Positions 50,091 through 62,176 of a stretch of 64,000 bases of DNA are shown here, piece after piece; the stretch's first letter is position 1, and the number at the start of each line of letters is the position of its first letter. The stretch spans positions 49,422,465-49,486,464 of the forward strand of contig JAVGWX010000013.1 of assembly GCA_036924085.1 (NCBI GenBank), given 5' to 3'. Under the pieces are notes generated by a model. That model made no database searches. It worked only from the letters and a program-made list of their open reading frames with translations, and was not told where the DNA came from. A program made the position numbers and the translations under genes. The DNA is from Ariolimax columbianus (Eukaryota > Mollusca > Gastropoda > Stylommatophora > Arionidae).

Positions 50091-50795
50091 CGGGCTGTCC
50101 AGTGGATGGCTAACTTATTTCTCAGGCAGGGGCTATCCAGTTGATGGCTAATTTCTGTCACGGGTAGCGGTTGTTCTTTAGATGGCTAACGTCTGTCTCA
50201 GGCACGGGTTGTCTAGGGGATGGCTAACTTCTGTCTCAGGCACGGGTTGTCCAGTGGATGGCTAACTTCTTTCTCAGGCAGGGGTTGTCCAGTGGATGGC
50301 TAACTTCTGTCTCGGGCACTGGTTGTCCAGTTCATGGCTAACTTCTGTCTCGGGCACTGGTTGTCCAGTGGATGGCTAATTTCTGTCTTGGGTAGTGGTT
50401 GTCAAGTGGATGGCTAACTTCTGTCTCAGGCACGGGTTGTCCAGTGGATGGCTAACTTCTTTCTCAGGCAGGGGTTGTCCAGTGGATGGCTAACTTCTGA
50501 TCGCGCCCTGGTTGTCCAGTTCATGGCTAACTTCTGTCTCGGGCACTGGTTGTCCAGTTCACGGCTAACTTCTGTCTCGGGCACTGGTTGTCCAGTGGAT
50601 GGCTAATTTCTGTCTTGGGTAGTGGTTATCAAGTGGATGGCTAACTTCTGTCTCAGGCGCGGGTTGTCCAGTGGATGGCTAACTTCTGTCTCAGGCACGA
50701 GTTGTCCAGTGGATGGCTAACTTCTGTCTCGGGGCACGGGTTGTCCAGTGGATGGCTAACTTCTGTCTCGTGCACGGGTTGTCCAGTGGATGGCT
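50090..50795 (-). repeat. 38-bp tandem repeat, about 19 units (composite element, copy 2)
   Basis: The + strand unit is GTGGATGGCTAACTTCTGTC, then TCAGGCACGGGTTGTCCA, the reverse complement of the array at 18205-18495. Unit variants (GTTCATGGC, CTTGGGTAGTGG) recur in blocks, indicating multi-unit duplications. Confidence 0.93.
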
Positions 50796-50799
50796 AACC

Positions 50800-51115
50800 T
50801 GTTGGTCTCTGACAAAAGCCACGGGGAACCAGATAAGGACAGCACATGTTTCGCTGAAGCGCGTTTCGTGGGCTTATCACTTAGGCAACATCGCCATATG
50901 GGCTTATACGACAGTGACATCCGGGCATTGTCACACGTCAAGGATGTCCTACATTATGCAAACAACTCCAAGCACCGCTGGGTTGGCCATGTAATGAGAA
51001 GGAAATACGGACGCTGGAGTACAGCAACCACTCTGTGCGACCTGCGCGTCAAACAAAGACCTGGAAGACGACCCACTGGATGGTAAGGTGCGCCTATGCT
51101 CCACAACACTTGCGC
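50800..51115 (+). pseudogene. LINE-C RT thumb fragment
   Basis: LLVSDKSHGEPDKDSTCF, then after frame changes RALSHVKDVLHYANNSKHRW, VGHVMRRKYGRWSTATTLCD and RVKQRPGRRPTGW. It is single-copy at the STATT motif, so it shows the unexpanded state of the sequence amplified at 17150-18095. It adjoins the 38-bp array on its left. Confidence 0.78.
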
Positions 51116-51559
51116 TCATAGAATGTGGATAACTATATTTGGAGTTAAGTATAGAAAAGCTAAAAATATGCATGGACAAAAACATATAGAGGTAGGTATC
51201 TCCAAAACTAACATATTTACAATATTTGGATAAGTTGAACATAGCTTCAGAAAGTGAATTAAACAGCAAAAATAGAGTTTAAAAAAAACTTGCTCTATGG
51301 AACAAGACTGGTAGTAAAAGCTTATTTTTTATGTTAGAAATAACCAAAGAACGAAAGACAAAGTAGGCCCTCTCATAGACAGCACATGAAAAATAATAAG
51401 TGAGAATAGGCAGGCAGCTAGCCTAACTCGGTCAGTACTTTGGCACAGTCTACACAAAACAGGACTGCTCTTAGATCCCCGGCCCTATATACATTTTTTC
51501 AAAGAGACATGGATAGAGCTGTATTAAGATCAATCTGTTTTACAAGAGGAAATGTTTTT
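51116..51559. other. AT-rich spacer, nothing recognised
   Basis: No gene or repeat is identified. Confidence 0.35.
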
Positions 51560-52735
51560 TGTTTTTTTTTAATTAGAGGGGTTGCAAGTGGATAAATGTC
51601 AAGGTCAAGAAGATATTCATTCAAAATTGATTTTTGAAATTAGAGACCGACTAGCAAAACCTTTGGCTATATTATATTCTCAATCACTTGCAAAAGGGAT
51701 TGTTTCATATGGATTGGAAAGATTCAGGAGTGATTGGTTAACGGGAAGAAGACAGAGAGTGAGCATAAATGAGGAGTACTATGAGAAGTAAAAAGGGGAG
51801 TGCCACATGCCTCGGTTTCTGGTCCAATTGTGTTCTTGATATATATCAAGGATTTGGACATTGATGTGAGATCCATTATTCAGAAAATTCGCTGATGACA
51901 CAAAACTATGCTGTAGTGTCTCATCTAAAGTAGAAGTGGATATATTGAGGTCGGATTTAGATAACATTCGAGACTGGTCTGTACGATGGCAAATGGAGTT
52001 TAATGTAAATAAATATACAGTCATCAACATGGGTAGATCAAATATGGAACATAATTACAGAATGGGCGAGAACAATATTAGAAGGACTTAGGTGTTATAA
52101 TATATTGTACATGTAAGTTGAGGGAGCAAGTCCAGGTATCAGTGAATAAGGCAAATCAATGTTAGGTATGATAAAAAGAAACATTAAACATATGAGCAAG
52201 GAAGTCACAGTCAAACTGTATAAAGCATTAGTTAGACCTAGATTGGAGTACTGTGTGCAGGTGGGGAGTACTTATTGTATAGTGGATATAAACATGCTGG
52301 AAAGGATTCAAAAACGAGCGACACAGCTGATAGTGGAATTCCAGAATTACAGGTGAGGAGAGAAACAACCAGCATACAGTGTTTAGAAAAGAAAAGAATT
52401 CAAGGTGACTTAATACAGGTGTTAAAGATAATAAAAGGAACGGATAAATTAGACTTACACATTTTTAAACAAATACAACCACCTACAAGAGCAAGATGGC
52501 AAAGCTACACATGAACTAAAGACAGGTCCAGATCAGATATTAGAAATAATATGTAGATCAGAAAGTGGTGAACGCGTGGAATGCATTGCCAAAGGAGGTA
52601 GTGGACGCAGGGACAGTTAATGCATTTAAGAATGGATTGGATGCGCATAGCTCTTAAAGCACAGTATGGGAAATGAAACTGGTTGTATACAGACCCTGTA
52701 GAGTCTTCTAAACCAGTATAAAGGCGTTAAGTTAA
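51560..52735 (+). pseudogene. CR1/Rex1-like LINE, internally deleted copy
   Basis: It carries DKCQGQEDIHSKLIFEIRDR, then LAKPLAILYSQSLAKGIV, and jumps at about 51720 to WLTGRRQRVSINEEY, so RT fingers and the first catalytic block are deleted. Later blocks (KFADDTKLC-like near 51895, SKEVTVKLYKALVRPRLEYC near 52200) match 40082-41206. It ends with ACCAGTATAAAGGCGTTAAG, then TTAAG, the family 3' end. Many stops and shifts. Confidence 0.8.
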
Positions 52736-52744
52736 GAAAGGAGG

Positions 52745-52815
52745 AGCCATCCATATTGGTAGTCGGACTGCCTTGCTGACTGGAGGGTCATGTTCACATC
52801 TTCTGTGCTCGACTT
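52745..52815 (+). other. tRNA-like sequence (SINE head candidate)
   Basis: AGCCATCCATATTGGTAGTC (A-box and D-arm like), then GGACTGCCTTGCTGACTGGA and GGGTCATGTTCACATC (weak B-box). It lies right after the LINE tail. Similarity to a tRNA is moderate only. Confidence 0.35.
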
Positions 52816-52984
52816 GCGGGCGTGACTCGTAAGCCTGTCATGTACACTGGCGTGCTGGTCGTTTATGGCCTTGACCTAATAAACCACTGGTCATCAAATT
52901 CTTTAGGCCAGTTTGACCTACTCGGTTCAACGATTTTGGCATCTGTGACTGCGAGCCCACACGTTGTCGGGAATAATGATTTAG

Positions 52985-53575
52985 AGAGACGATGATGTAC
53001 AACGGTAAACTAGATTTCCTAAGTGCACAAAACTTATAATTTAGAGAGAAGATGATGTAGAACGGTAAACTAGATTCCTAAGTGCACAAAACTTATAATT
53101 TAGAGAGACGATGATGTACAACGGTAAACTAGATTTCTTAAGTGCACAAAACTTATAATTTAGAGGGACGATGATGTACAACGGTAAACTAGATTTCCTA
53201 AGTGCACAAAACTTATAATTTAGAGAGACGATGATGTACAACGGTATACTAGATTATCTAAGTGCACAAAACTTATAATTTAGAGAGACGATGATTGTAC
53301 AACGGTAAACTAGATTTCTTAAATGCACAAAACTTATAATTTAGAGGGACGATGATGTACAACGGTAAACTAGATTTCCTAAGTGCACAAAAACTTATAA
53401 TTTAGAGAGACGATGATGTACAACGGTATACTAGATTATCTAAGTGCACAAAACTTATAATTTAGAGAGACGATGTTGTACAACGGTAAACTAGATTTCC
53501 TAAGTGCACAAAACTTAAAATTTAGAGAGACGATGATGTACAACGGTAAACTAGATTTCCTAAGTGCACACAACT
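52985..53575. repeat. 60-bp tandem repeat, about 10 units
   Basis: The unit is ACTTATAATTTAGAGAGACG, then ATGATGTACAACGGTAAACT, AGATTTCCTAAGTGCACAAA. Variant pairs (GTATACTAGATTATC) recur, showing two-unit or larger duplications. Confidence 0.95.
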
Positions 53576-53754
53576 TTCACTGAACACGGTCCTGAATATT
53601 AGCCATCAACTGGGTAAATTGTAGTCCAATTAGAAACTTCAGAACATTGGAAAGAGACAAACTGCTACATGACCTTGACAAGTCTGATAGGCTGTAATCA
53701 TGATTCGCTCCTGCATTTGTGTTTCTTTTGGATGTTTTGAAATTGGACTTATTG

Positions 53755-54190
53755 GCTACACCAACTACTACACCAAAAACTGCTACAACTACTACAACCA
53801 CTGCTACATCTGTAACTACGTAAACTACTAAACCAATTACTACACCAACTACTACACCAACAATTGCACATCTGCTACATCATCTACTACGCAATAACTA
53901 CACCAACTAATATTACAAATGCTACTCTTAGTGATACGCTGTTAACTACACCAACTACTACACCATCAACTACACCAACTACTACACCAACTGCTACACC
54001 AACTACTACACCAACTACTATACCAACTACTACATCAACTACTACACCAACTACTACACAAACTACTAGACCAACTGCTAGACCAACTACTACACTAACT
54101 ATTACACCAACTGCTAGAACAACTACTACACCGATTCTTGTACCAATTACTGCACAATCTACTACCGTAGGAACTGCAGTAACTACTGCA
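53755..54190. repeat. ACT/ACN trinucleotide-type array, middle block
   Basis: Same composition and orientation as the 46690 and 55050 blocks (ACACCAACTACTACACC). It is separated from the right block by a LINE fragment. Confidence 0.92.
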
Positions 54191-54214
54191 CAATGTGCAT
54201 GAACTAATCAGATA

Positions 54215-55035
54215 TTAATAGATCGCTTCTCTCAGGCGTGTAAAGATACGGCCTCACAATACGCCTTAATAAAACAACTCTACTGGGGCAAGGAGTAGAT
54301 ACCACCCCAATCAACCCATATCGTTAACTATGAACTGGCAACTGTGGACCAGTTCACTTACCTGGGGTCTCTAATCAATGATACGCTCTCCCTAGCTTCC
54401 GAATTGGGCAATCGCATTGGCAGAGCTGCTAGCATATTTTCTCGTCTAACAAAACGTGTCTGGGAAAACTCCAAACGTACAGTCAAGATGGAGGCCATGG
54501 TCTACAATGCCTGTATCGTCAGTACGCTTCTATGGCAGCGAAACGTGGACAACATACGCAAGCAAGAGTTTCAACATCTTTCTCCAACGGCGCATGAGGT
54601 CCAACTTTGGCAAATCATGACAAGGTGACAAATGCGGAAGTGCATTCTCGCACTGGTCTTCAAAGTACACACACTGTCCTTCGCCATCGAAGACTGCGAT
54701 TGCTTGGTCATGTTCGCTGTACGTAAGACGGACGCATCCCCAAAGATATTCTCTATGGATACCTGGCGCGTGGTAAAAGAATTGCTGGCTGACCACAGAT
54801 GAAGTTCAAAGACGCGTGTAAGCTGGACATGAAGGCTCTGGGTATGGATCTGAAATCTTGCGAAGACATAGCTGCAGACCCATCCCGATGGAGATGCAAC
54901 CTGAAGAGTCCACTCAGGCTGGACGAGAATAAGCTCATGCAGCAAAGGGAAGAAAGGAGATAACTCAAGGAAAAGAAAAACAAACAACTCATCAGAGAGT
55001 TGCTGTTCCAATGTCGCATCAACCTATAGTCAGAC
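54215..55035 (+). pseudogene. LINE-Y RT thumb and C-terminal fragment
   Basis: RFSQACKDTASQYALIKQLY, then VDQFTYLGSLINDTLSLASE, RVWENSKRTVKMEAMVYNAC and IVSTLLWQRN. In other frames RRLRLLGHVRCT, DGRIPKDILYGYLARGKRIA and KFKDACKLDMKALGMDLKSC follow. These are the ordered C-terminal blocks of an endonuclease-RT LINE, 5'-truncated, with an internal deletion after WQRNVD. It lies inside the ACT/ACN array. Confidence 0.78.
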
Positions 55036-55049
55036 ATAACTGACATATG

Positions 55050-57120
55050 GCTACTACTAACTATTACAATAACTCATACGAGAGTAGCTACCACATATGC
55101 TACATCAACTACTACACTAACTTCTACACTAACTACTGCGACATTAACTACCCCAGATGCTACACCAAACTACATCTAACTACTCCACTACTCTAACTAC
55201 TACATCAACTAGTACACCAATTGTTACAGAAATAGTTGCATCCATTACTTCTCCAACTACTTCACTAACTACCACACAATGAAAACTATACCAACTAGAA
55301 ACTCAAAAAAATCTCGAATTACTACACCATATGCTACACCAAATTCTACGCCAGTAACTACAACAACTACCACCACAACTACTACACATACGGCACTAAC
55401 TACTACTACAATAACTACACCAACTACTACACCAACGTCTACAACAACTGCTACATCAGTTGTTACACCAGTAACTACACACACTACTACACCAACCAAA
55501 ACAACAACTGCTACATTAAATGCAATGCAATACAATCTACTATACTAACTGCTATAACAGCTACTACACACATTGCTACACCAACTGTTCCACTAACTAT
55601 TACATAAACTTTTTCTCCAGTAAATACACCAACTATTACACAAACTACAACACTAACTACAACACTAACTACAACACTAACTACTACACTAACTACTACA
55701 CTAACTACTACACCAACTACTACACCAGCTACTACACTAACTACTACACCAACTACTACACTAACTACTACACCAACTACTAAACCAACTACTACACTAA
55801 CTACTACACCACCTACTACACTAACTACTACACCAACTACTACACTAACTACTACACCAAGTACTACACCAGCTACTACACTAACTACTACACCAACTAC
55901 TACACCAACTACTACACCAACTACTACACCAACTACTACACCAGCTACTACACTAACTACTACACCAGCTACTACACTAACTACTACACCAGCTACTACA
56001 CCAACTACTACACCAACTACTACACCAACTGCTTCCTTACTAAGTAAACCAACTACTACACCAACTACAGCACTAACTACTACAGCAACTGTCCCACCAA
56101 CTATTCCATCAACTACAGCACTAACTACTACACCAACTACTACACTAACTACTACACCAACTGCTTCCCCAGTAATTACACCAACTACTACACCAACTAC
56201 AGCACTAACAACTACACCAACAACTACTACACCAACTACTACAGCAACTACTACATTAACAACTACACTAACTACTACACCAACAACTACTACACCAACT
56301 ACTACACTAACAACTACACCAACAGCTACTACACCAACTACTACACCAACTACTACACTAACAACTATACCAACAACTACTACACCAACTACTACAGCAA
56401 CTAGTACACTAACAACTACACTAACTACTACACCAACAACTACTACACCAACTACTACACTAACAACTACACCAACAACTACTACACCAACTACTACACT
56501 AACAACTACACCAACAACTGCTACACCAACTACTACACCAACTACTACACTAACAACTACACCAACAACTACTACACCAACTACTACAGCAACTACTACA
56601 CTAACAACTACACCAACAACTACTACACCAACTGTTCCACCAACTACTGCACTAGGTACTACACCAACTGCTACACCAACTGCTACATCATATGCCACAC
56701 CAATTGCTACGCCAGTAACTACAACAACTACCACCACAACTACTACACATATGACACTAACTACTACTACAGTAACTACACCAACAATTACACCAACAGC
56801 TACAACAACTGCTACATCAGTTGTTGCAGAAACTACTACACCAACCACTACAGCAACTGTTCTACCAACTATTACACCAACTACAGCACTAACTACAACA
56901 CCAACTGCTCCACCAACTACTACACAACCTACTATACCAACTACTGCACCAATTGCTTCGCCAGTAACTACACCAACTACTACACCAACTACTACACCAA
57001 CTGCTACGCATCTAGCTACTCCACTGCGTCTCCAACTACTACATCAACTAATACACCAACTGTTACACAAATAGTTGCATTCATTACTTCTGCGAATACT
57101 TCACTAACTGCTGCAGCAAC
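55050..57120. repeat. 2.1-kb ACT/ACN trinucleotide-type array, right block
   Basis: Mostly ACTACTACACCA and ACTACTACACTA, with a higher-order pattern ACTACACTAACAACTACACC, then AACAACT at 56200-56630. The opposite-strand 445-codon Val-rich ORF is a product of the repeat. Confidence 0.95.
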
Positions 57121-57149
57121 TTCTACGAGCGTAACAACAACAGCAACAA

Positions 57150-58170
57150 CAACTAATGCACAATTAGATCCAACTGCAGTATTGACATTTCCAAAAGCAC
57201 CCCCTGGGGAATTGTAAGCGCCGCCGGCTTTACATTCAGAAAAACTTCAGGTGGCAGGAATAGTATATGTGAAAAGCCACATTTGGTTGCTGCCAGAAGC
57301 AAATACCTGAGATAGATACGTGAACCGCGTAGGCAAGGCTATGATATTGTATACTTGGACGAATCCTGGGTTAATGCTCACCATACCTAGGGTAAAGAAT
57401 GGCAATCAGTTGACAGTGAACAGAGAAGACAACATTCCAAGCAGCAAAGGGTAGCGCATTATAATAAACGTATTCCAGAAGCAGTGAAACATGATGTGTC
57501 CATAACGCGGAACTTATTGTCCAATCAAAACGTACCGACGGTAGAGACTACCACACTGAAATGAAAGGACACATATTCAGGCAGTGACTGACACATTGTC
57601 TGCTTCTAATTCCAGATAGACCGTCATGCCTAGTAATGGATAATGCATCTTACCACAATGGAGTATCAGATTAAGAGAAAGTACCAACTGTATCAAATAC
57701 ACAAGCTCAAATTAGGATATGGCTAGCTAAGTAAAAAGTGATTAGAAAGCGTATTTCAAGCCAGAGTTCATGCAGCTTGTGAGAAAGACACATAAGAAAC
57801 AGGTGTATCATATTGACAAAATCATTGAAGAGTACGAACACACTTCTCTGAGAGTACTGCATAGCATGCGCATCTAAACCCCATAGAGCTTGTGTGGACT
57901 AAAGTCAAAGGACACGTTAATGAACAGAACAGGACATTTAAAATGTGTGATGTTGAAGTGCTGACACGTGAGTACCTTTCAAAATAGACATTCAGTTCTG
58001 GAAGAAGTGTGTTGAACATGTGCTCGGGGATGAAGTGTGTTGAACGGGTGCTCCGGGAAGATGTACAGTACTGGCAACAAGATGGATTACAGTTTGTCCA
58101 GCCAGTAACAATTATCAACCTCTTTGAATCGACATATTCGGAATGATTAATATCATATTTTGTCGACTTA
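57150..58170 (+). pseudogene. Decayed IS630/Tc1-type DDE transposase, copy 2
   Basis: The three catalytic regions remain readable. GYDIVYLDESWVNAHHT (first Asp) is at about 57335-57387. DRPSCLVMDNASYHN (second Asp) is at about 57615-57660. HLNPIELVWTKVKGHVNEQN (Glu region) starts near 57870. FKMCDVEVL follows. Stops and shifts lie between them. Homology with 13885-14830 (minus) continues through non-coding parts, including CGATTCAAAGAGGTTGAT-like sequence (as complement) near 58130, so whole elements are compared. Terminal inverted repeats were not found. Confidence 0.78.
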
Positions 58171-58199
58171 CTAGGAGTCGTCTGTGGATATCTTTGTGT

Positions 58200-58425
58200 A
58201 CGACAAGGACATACTGGGAGTGGTCGGTGCATGTTTCTGTTTATGACAAGGATATACTGGAAGTGGTCGGTGCATGTTTCTGTTTATGACAAGGATATAC
58301 TGGAAGTGGTCGGTGCATGTTTCTGTTTATGACAAGGATGTACTGGAAGTGGTCGGTGCATGTTTCTGTTTATGACAAGGATATACTGGGAGTGGTCTGT
58401 GGATGTTTTTGTTCATGACAAGGAC
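58200..58425. repeat. 43-bp tandem repeat, about 5 units
   Basis: The unit is GACAAGGATATACTGGAAGT, then GGTCGGTGCATGTTTCTGTT, TAT. It starts just past the end of the DDE element. Confidence 0.92.
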
Positions 58426-58429
58426 AAGA

Positions 58430-58874
58430 AAGCCACCACTGTCCCACATAGAGCATATTGTATTTGACGACTGTGTGACATGGCATGAAACTGGTCATTG
58501 TTTTGTGGTGTGTTACGCATAACAGGCTGCAGGTCTACTTTTTCTCTCATGTTTGAGTCTGTTAAGACGGACTAGCACATCGGTTTACCACCCTCCCTGG
58601 CACTTGTCCCGACACAGCAGAGTAATCAGCTGCTAGAGCCGACATATGTACACATTCCTGTATATGTTGTGTGTGTATGTGTGTGACAATGTAACGGCAT
58701 CCACTATACAAATATAACCAACATATTGTAATCCACCGTGTGTTCAGTTACTACTGGTTGTTACAAAATAGCCTCTACGCAAACTCAGCAAATAGCATAG
58801 GAAGAAGAATGAAAAGATTAAATCAATTGTTGTTTCTGTGAAGAACAGGAAAACGGGGTGTTTTGTAGACGAAG
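58430..58874. other. Spacer, nothing recognised
   Basis: No gene or element is identified. Confidence 0.35.
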
Positions 58875-58998
58875 TGAATTTGTGTGTAGGTGTGTCTGTA
58901 TGTACGTTTGTATGTATGTGTGTGTGTTTGTGTGTTTGTGTGTTTGATTGTGTGTGTGTTGGTGTGTCTGTATGTATGTATATATATGTGTGTGTATT
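58875..58998. repeat. GT-rich microsatellite
   Basis: Imperfect TGTG/TGTA run, for example GTGTGTGTTTGTGTGTTTG. Short ORFs on both strands are products of the repeat. Confidence 0.85.
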
Positions 58999-59151
58999 TA
59001 TTTACACTCCCCCTCAAGAAAGTGAACACACAATATGACTGATCGCGTCACATACAGCCTTGAACTAGCTTGTCTTGTGACGTCACTACTCAACTCGCAC
59101 GGATAACCACGAATCAAAACACATCCGTAGTTCCTATTCTATTCCAGTTAG

Positions 59152-59329
59152 CAGCACACAAGGATACCATGATAATTAAACTACAAACCGTTACACATTC
59201 CCTACAAACACAGCACACAAGGATACCATGATAATTAAACTACAAACCGTTACACATTCCCTACAAACACAGCACACAAGGATACCATGATTGTTAAACT
59301 ACAAACCGTTACACATTCCCTACAAACAC
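59152..59329. repeat. 59-bp tandem repeat, three units
   Basis: The unit is AGCACACAAGGATACCATGA, then TAATTAAACTACAAACCGTT, ACACATTCCCTACAAACAC. Units at 59152, 59211 and 59270 differ at one or two bases. Confidence 0.92.
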
Positions 59330-59554
59330 AACAGTTCTAGTATACACTTCATATATATTAGAAAATGTCTGTTTTAAATTGGTTGAGTTGGTCAAATGTG
59401 TTTTGTTTTTGTGTGGTGAGGCTCAGTGTGTAATAGAGACAAGAATATCACGACTGCCACACTGAGAGCATGTCGCAAGGCACTTCTAACAATGCGTCTA
59501 GTCCCTCACTTTAGATAAGTGCTCTTCAACCTTTTTATACCTGACGCCCACTTT

Positions 59555-60090
59555 TATAACGTTAGTGAGGGCAAATTGTCCTTACCGTCCACTTTTATAA
59601 CTTTAGTGAGGGCAAATTGTCCTTACCGTCCACTTTTATAACTTTAGTGAGGGGAAATTGTCCTTACCGTCCACTTTTATAACGTTAGTGAGGGCAAATT
59701 GTCCATACCGTCCACTTTTATAACGTTAGTGAGGGCAAATTGTCCTTACCGTCCACTTTTTATAACTTTAGTGAAGGGAAATTGTCCTTACCGTCCACTT
59801 TTATAACTTTCGTGAGGGCAAATTGTCCTTACCTTCCACTTTTTATAACTTTAGTGAAGGGAAATTGTCCTTATCGTCCACTTTTATAACTTTAGTGACG
59901 GGAAATTGTCCTTACCTTCCACTTTTTATAACTTTAGTGAAGGGAAATTGTCCTTACCTTCCACTTTTTATAACTTTAGTGACGGGAAATTGTCCTTACC
60001 TTCCACTTTTTATAACTTTAGTGAAGGGAAATTGTCCTTACCTTCCACTTTTTATAACTTTAGTGAAGGGAAATTGTCCTTACCTTCCAC
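59555..60090. repeat. 41/42-bp minisatellite, about 13 units
   Basis: The unit is TTTTATAACTTTAGTGAGGG, then CAAATTGTCCTTACCGTCCA, C. Left units have GAGGGC, right units GAAGGGA with CTTCC and one extra T, so the array shows a gradient. Confidence 0.93.
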
Positions 60091-60159
60091 TAACATTGTA
60101 ATTAAAGAAAATTCCATGATCGTCCACTAAGTGTGTAGTTTGGATGTTTTAAATCATCA

Positions 60160-60510
60160 CGTGTCATGTCCTTTGCAAAACGTTGCTCTCATCATAGCCC
60201 ATCTGAAAGAAACTCGATCTCTTGCAGAATCTCCAGCCTGCTGCCGAGCCATGTTTAAACCTCCAATACCGTTGTGTCTTTTGATGTGGCCAAAGTATTT
60301 TAATTTTCTATTCATTATGAAATTTAAGAACCAGTTCTCCCCTATTCACAGCTCTTGCTGAACATCTGCATTCTTAATTTAAAAAATTTTTTTTATTAAT
60401 GAATCCACTGAATTCCGGAGACCTTTCTATAACATTTTGACATGAAGGATTCTATGTTTGGGTAACTGTCCATGTTTCACAGCGGTATACTGCTGCGAAA
60501 AAAAACACAG
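60160..60510 (-). pseudogene. LINE-B 3'-end fragment
   Basis: Matches 36955-37360 in the same orientation: CATGTCCTTTGCAAAACGTT, CTGAAAGAAACTCGATCTCT, GAACCAGTTCTCCCCTATTC and CTTTCTATAACATTTTGAC. It contains only the last part of the ORF and the 3' UTR. Confidence 0.7.
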
Positions 60511-60534
60511 GTTAACAAAATGTGCACATCTGTT

Positions 60535-61555
60535 GATGTCCTGGTATTCTGCGATAGTCTCCTCAGCTTGTGTTTAATACATCGTGTCATTATTCTGCCA
60601 TAGTTTCCTCAGCTTGTGTTTAATACATCATGTCATTATTCTGCCATAGTTTCCTCAGCTTGTGTTTAATACATTATTCTGCTACAGGCCCACCTGGTAT
60701 TCTGCGATAGTTTCCTCAGCTTGTGTTTAATACAGCATGCCATTATTCTGCCATAGTTTCCTCAGCTTGTGTTTAATACATCATGTCATTATTCTGCCAT
60801 AGTTTCCTCAGCTTGTGTTTAATACATTATTCTGCTACCACCCACCTGGTATTCTGCGATAGTTTCCTCAGCTTGTGTTTAATACATCATGTCATTATTC
60901 TGCCATAGTTTCCTCAGCTTGTGTTTAATACATTATTCTGCTACCGCCCACCTGGTATTCTGCGATAGTTTCCTCAGCTTGTGTTTAATACAGCATGCCA
61001 TTATTCTGTCATAGTTTCCTCAGCTTGTGTTTAATACATCGTGTCATTATTCTGCCATAGTTTCCTCAGCTTGTGTTTAATACATCATGTCATTATTCTG
61101 CCATAGTTTCCTCAGCTTGTGTTTAATACATTATTCTGCTACCGCCCACCTGGTATTCTGCGATAGTTTCCTCAGCTTGTGTTTAATACAGCATGCCATT
61201 ATTCTGCCATAGTTTCCTCAGCTTGTGTTTAATACATCATGTCATTATTCTGCCATAGTTTCCTCAGCTTATGTTTAATACATTATTCTGCTACCGCCCA
61301 CCTGGTATTCTGCGATAGTTTCCTCAGCTTGTGTTTAATACATCATGTCATTATTCTGCCATAGTTTCCTCAGCTTGTGTTTAATACATTATTCTGCTAC
61401 CGCCCACCTGGTATTCTGCGATAGTTTCCTCAGCTTGTGTTTAATACAGCATGCCATTATTCTGCGATAGTTTCCTCAGCTTGTGTTTAATACATCATGT
61501 CATTATTCTGCCATAGTTTCCTCAGCTTGTGTTTAATACATTATTCTGCTACCGC
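60535..61555. repeat. Higher-order minisatellite (46-bp subunits in multi-subunit blocks)
   Basis: The subunit is TCATTATTCTGCCATAGTTT, then CCTCAGCTTGTGTTTAATAC, ATCATG. Subunits are grouped in blocks of two to four that start with CACCTGGTATTCTGCGATAG and end with ACATTATTCTGCTACCGCC. About six or seven blocks are present. Confidence 0.92.
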
Positions 61556-61639
61556 CTATCTGGGATAATAAAATCGGCCACTAGTGGTCGGTAGTGCCCA
61601 GGTTGAAGAGTAATGCATCAGATGTTTCATCTTAGTCCA

Positions 61640-62085
61640 ATGAAACAACTTACCTAGAAGAGATACACCTGACATGAAACAACTTACCTAGAAGAAATAC
61701 ATTTGACATGAAACAACTTACCTAGAAGAGATACACCTGACATGAAACAACTTACCTAGAAGAGATACACCTGACATGAAAAAAATTACCTAGAAGAAAT
61801 ACAGTTGACATGAAACAACTTGCCTAGAAGAGATAGACCTGACATGAAACAACTTACCTAGAAGAGATACACCTGACATGAAACCACTTACACAGAAGAG
61901 ATACACCTGGCATGAAACAACTTACCTAGAAGAGATACACCTGGCATGAAACAACTTAGCTAGAAGAGATACACCTGACATGAAACAACTTACCTAGAAG
62001 AGATACACCTGACATGAAACAACTTACCTAGAAGAGATACACCTGACATGAAACAACTTACCTAGAAGAGATACACCTGCCATTC
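61640..62085. repeat. 34-bp tandem repeat, about 13 units
   Basis: The unit is GAAACAACTTACCTAGAAGA, then GATACACCTGACAT. Variants are few (GAAATAC, GGCAT). Confidence 0.94.
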
Positions 62086-62176
62086 AACAGCGTCTACCTT
62101 GTAGGTAGACTGAGGGCAGTTAGGGAAGTAAAGAAATGCGAGCTCAAGACGAATATATTTGGCAACGCTTTAGGCC

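Larger units (their letters stand above)
59518..61608. mobile_element. Possible hAT-like non-autonomous composite
   Basis: The left edge AGTGCTCTTCAACCTTTTTA and the right edge CCCAGGTTGAAGAGTAATGC are imperfect inverted repeats (shared CTCTTCAACC). This resembles hAT termini of the CAGTGGTTCTCAACCTT type. The interior holds two minisatellites and a LINE-B fragment. No transposase and no convincing 8-bp duplication were found, so the class is tentative. Confidence 0.35.

Noticed and set aside
55511..56848. 445-codon Val-rich minus-strand ORF
   Set aside because: Product of the ACT/ACN trinucleotide-type repeat, as at 48310.
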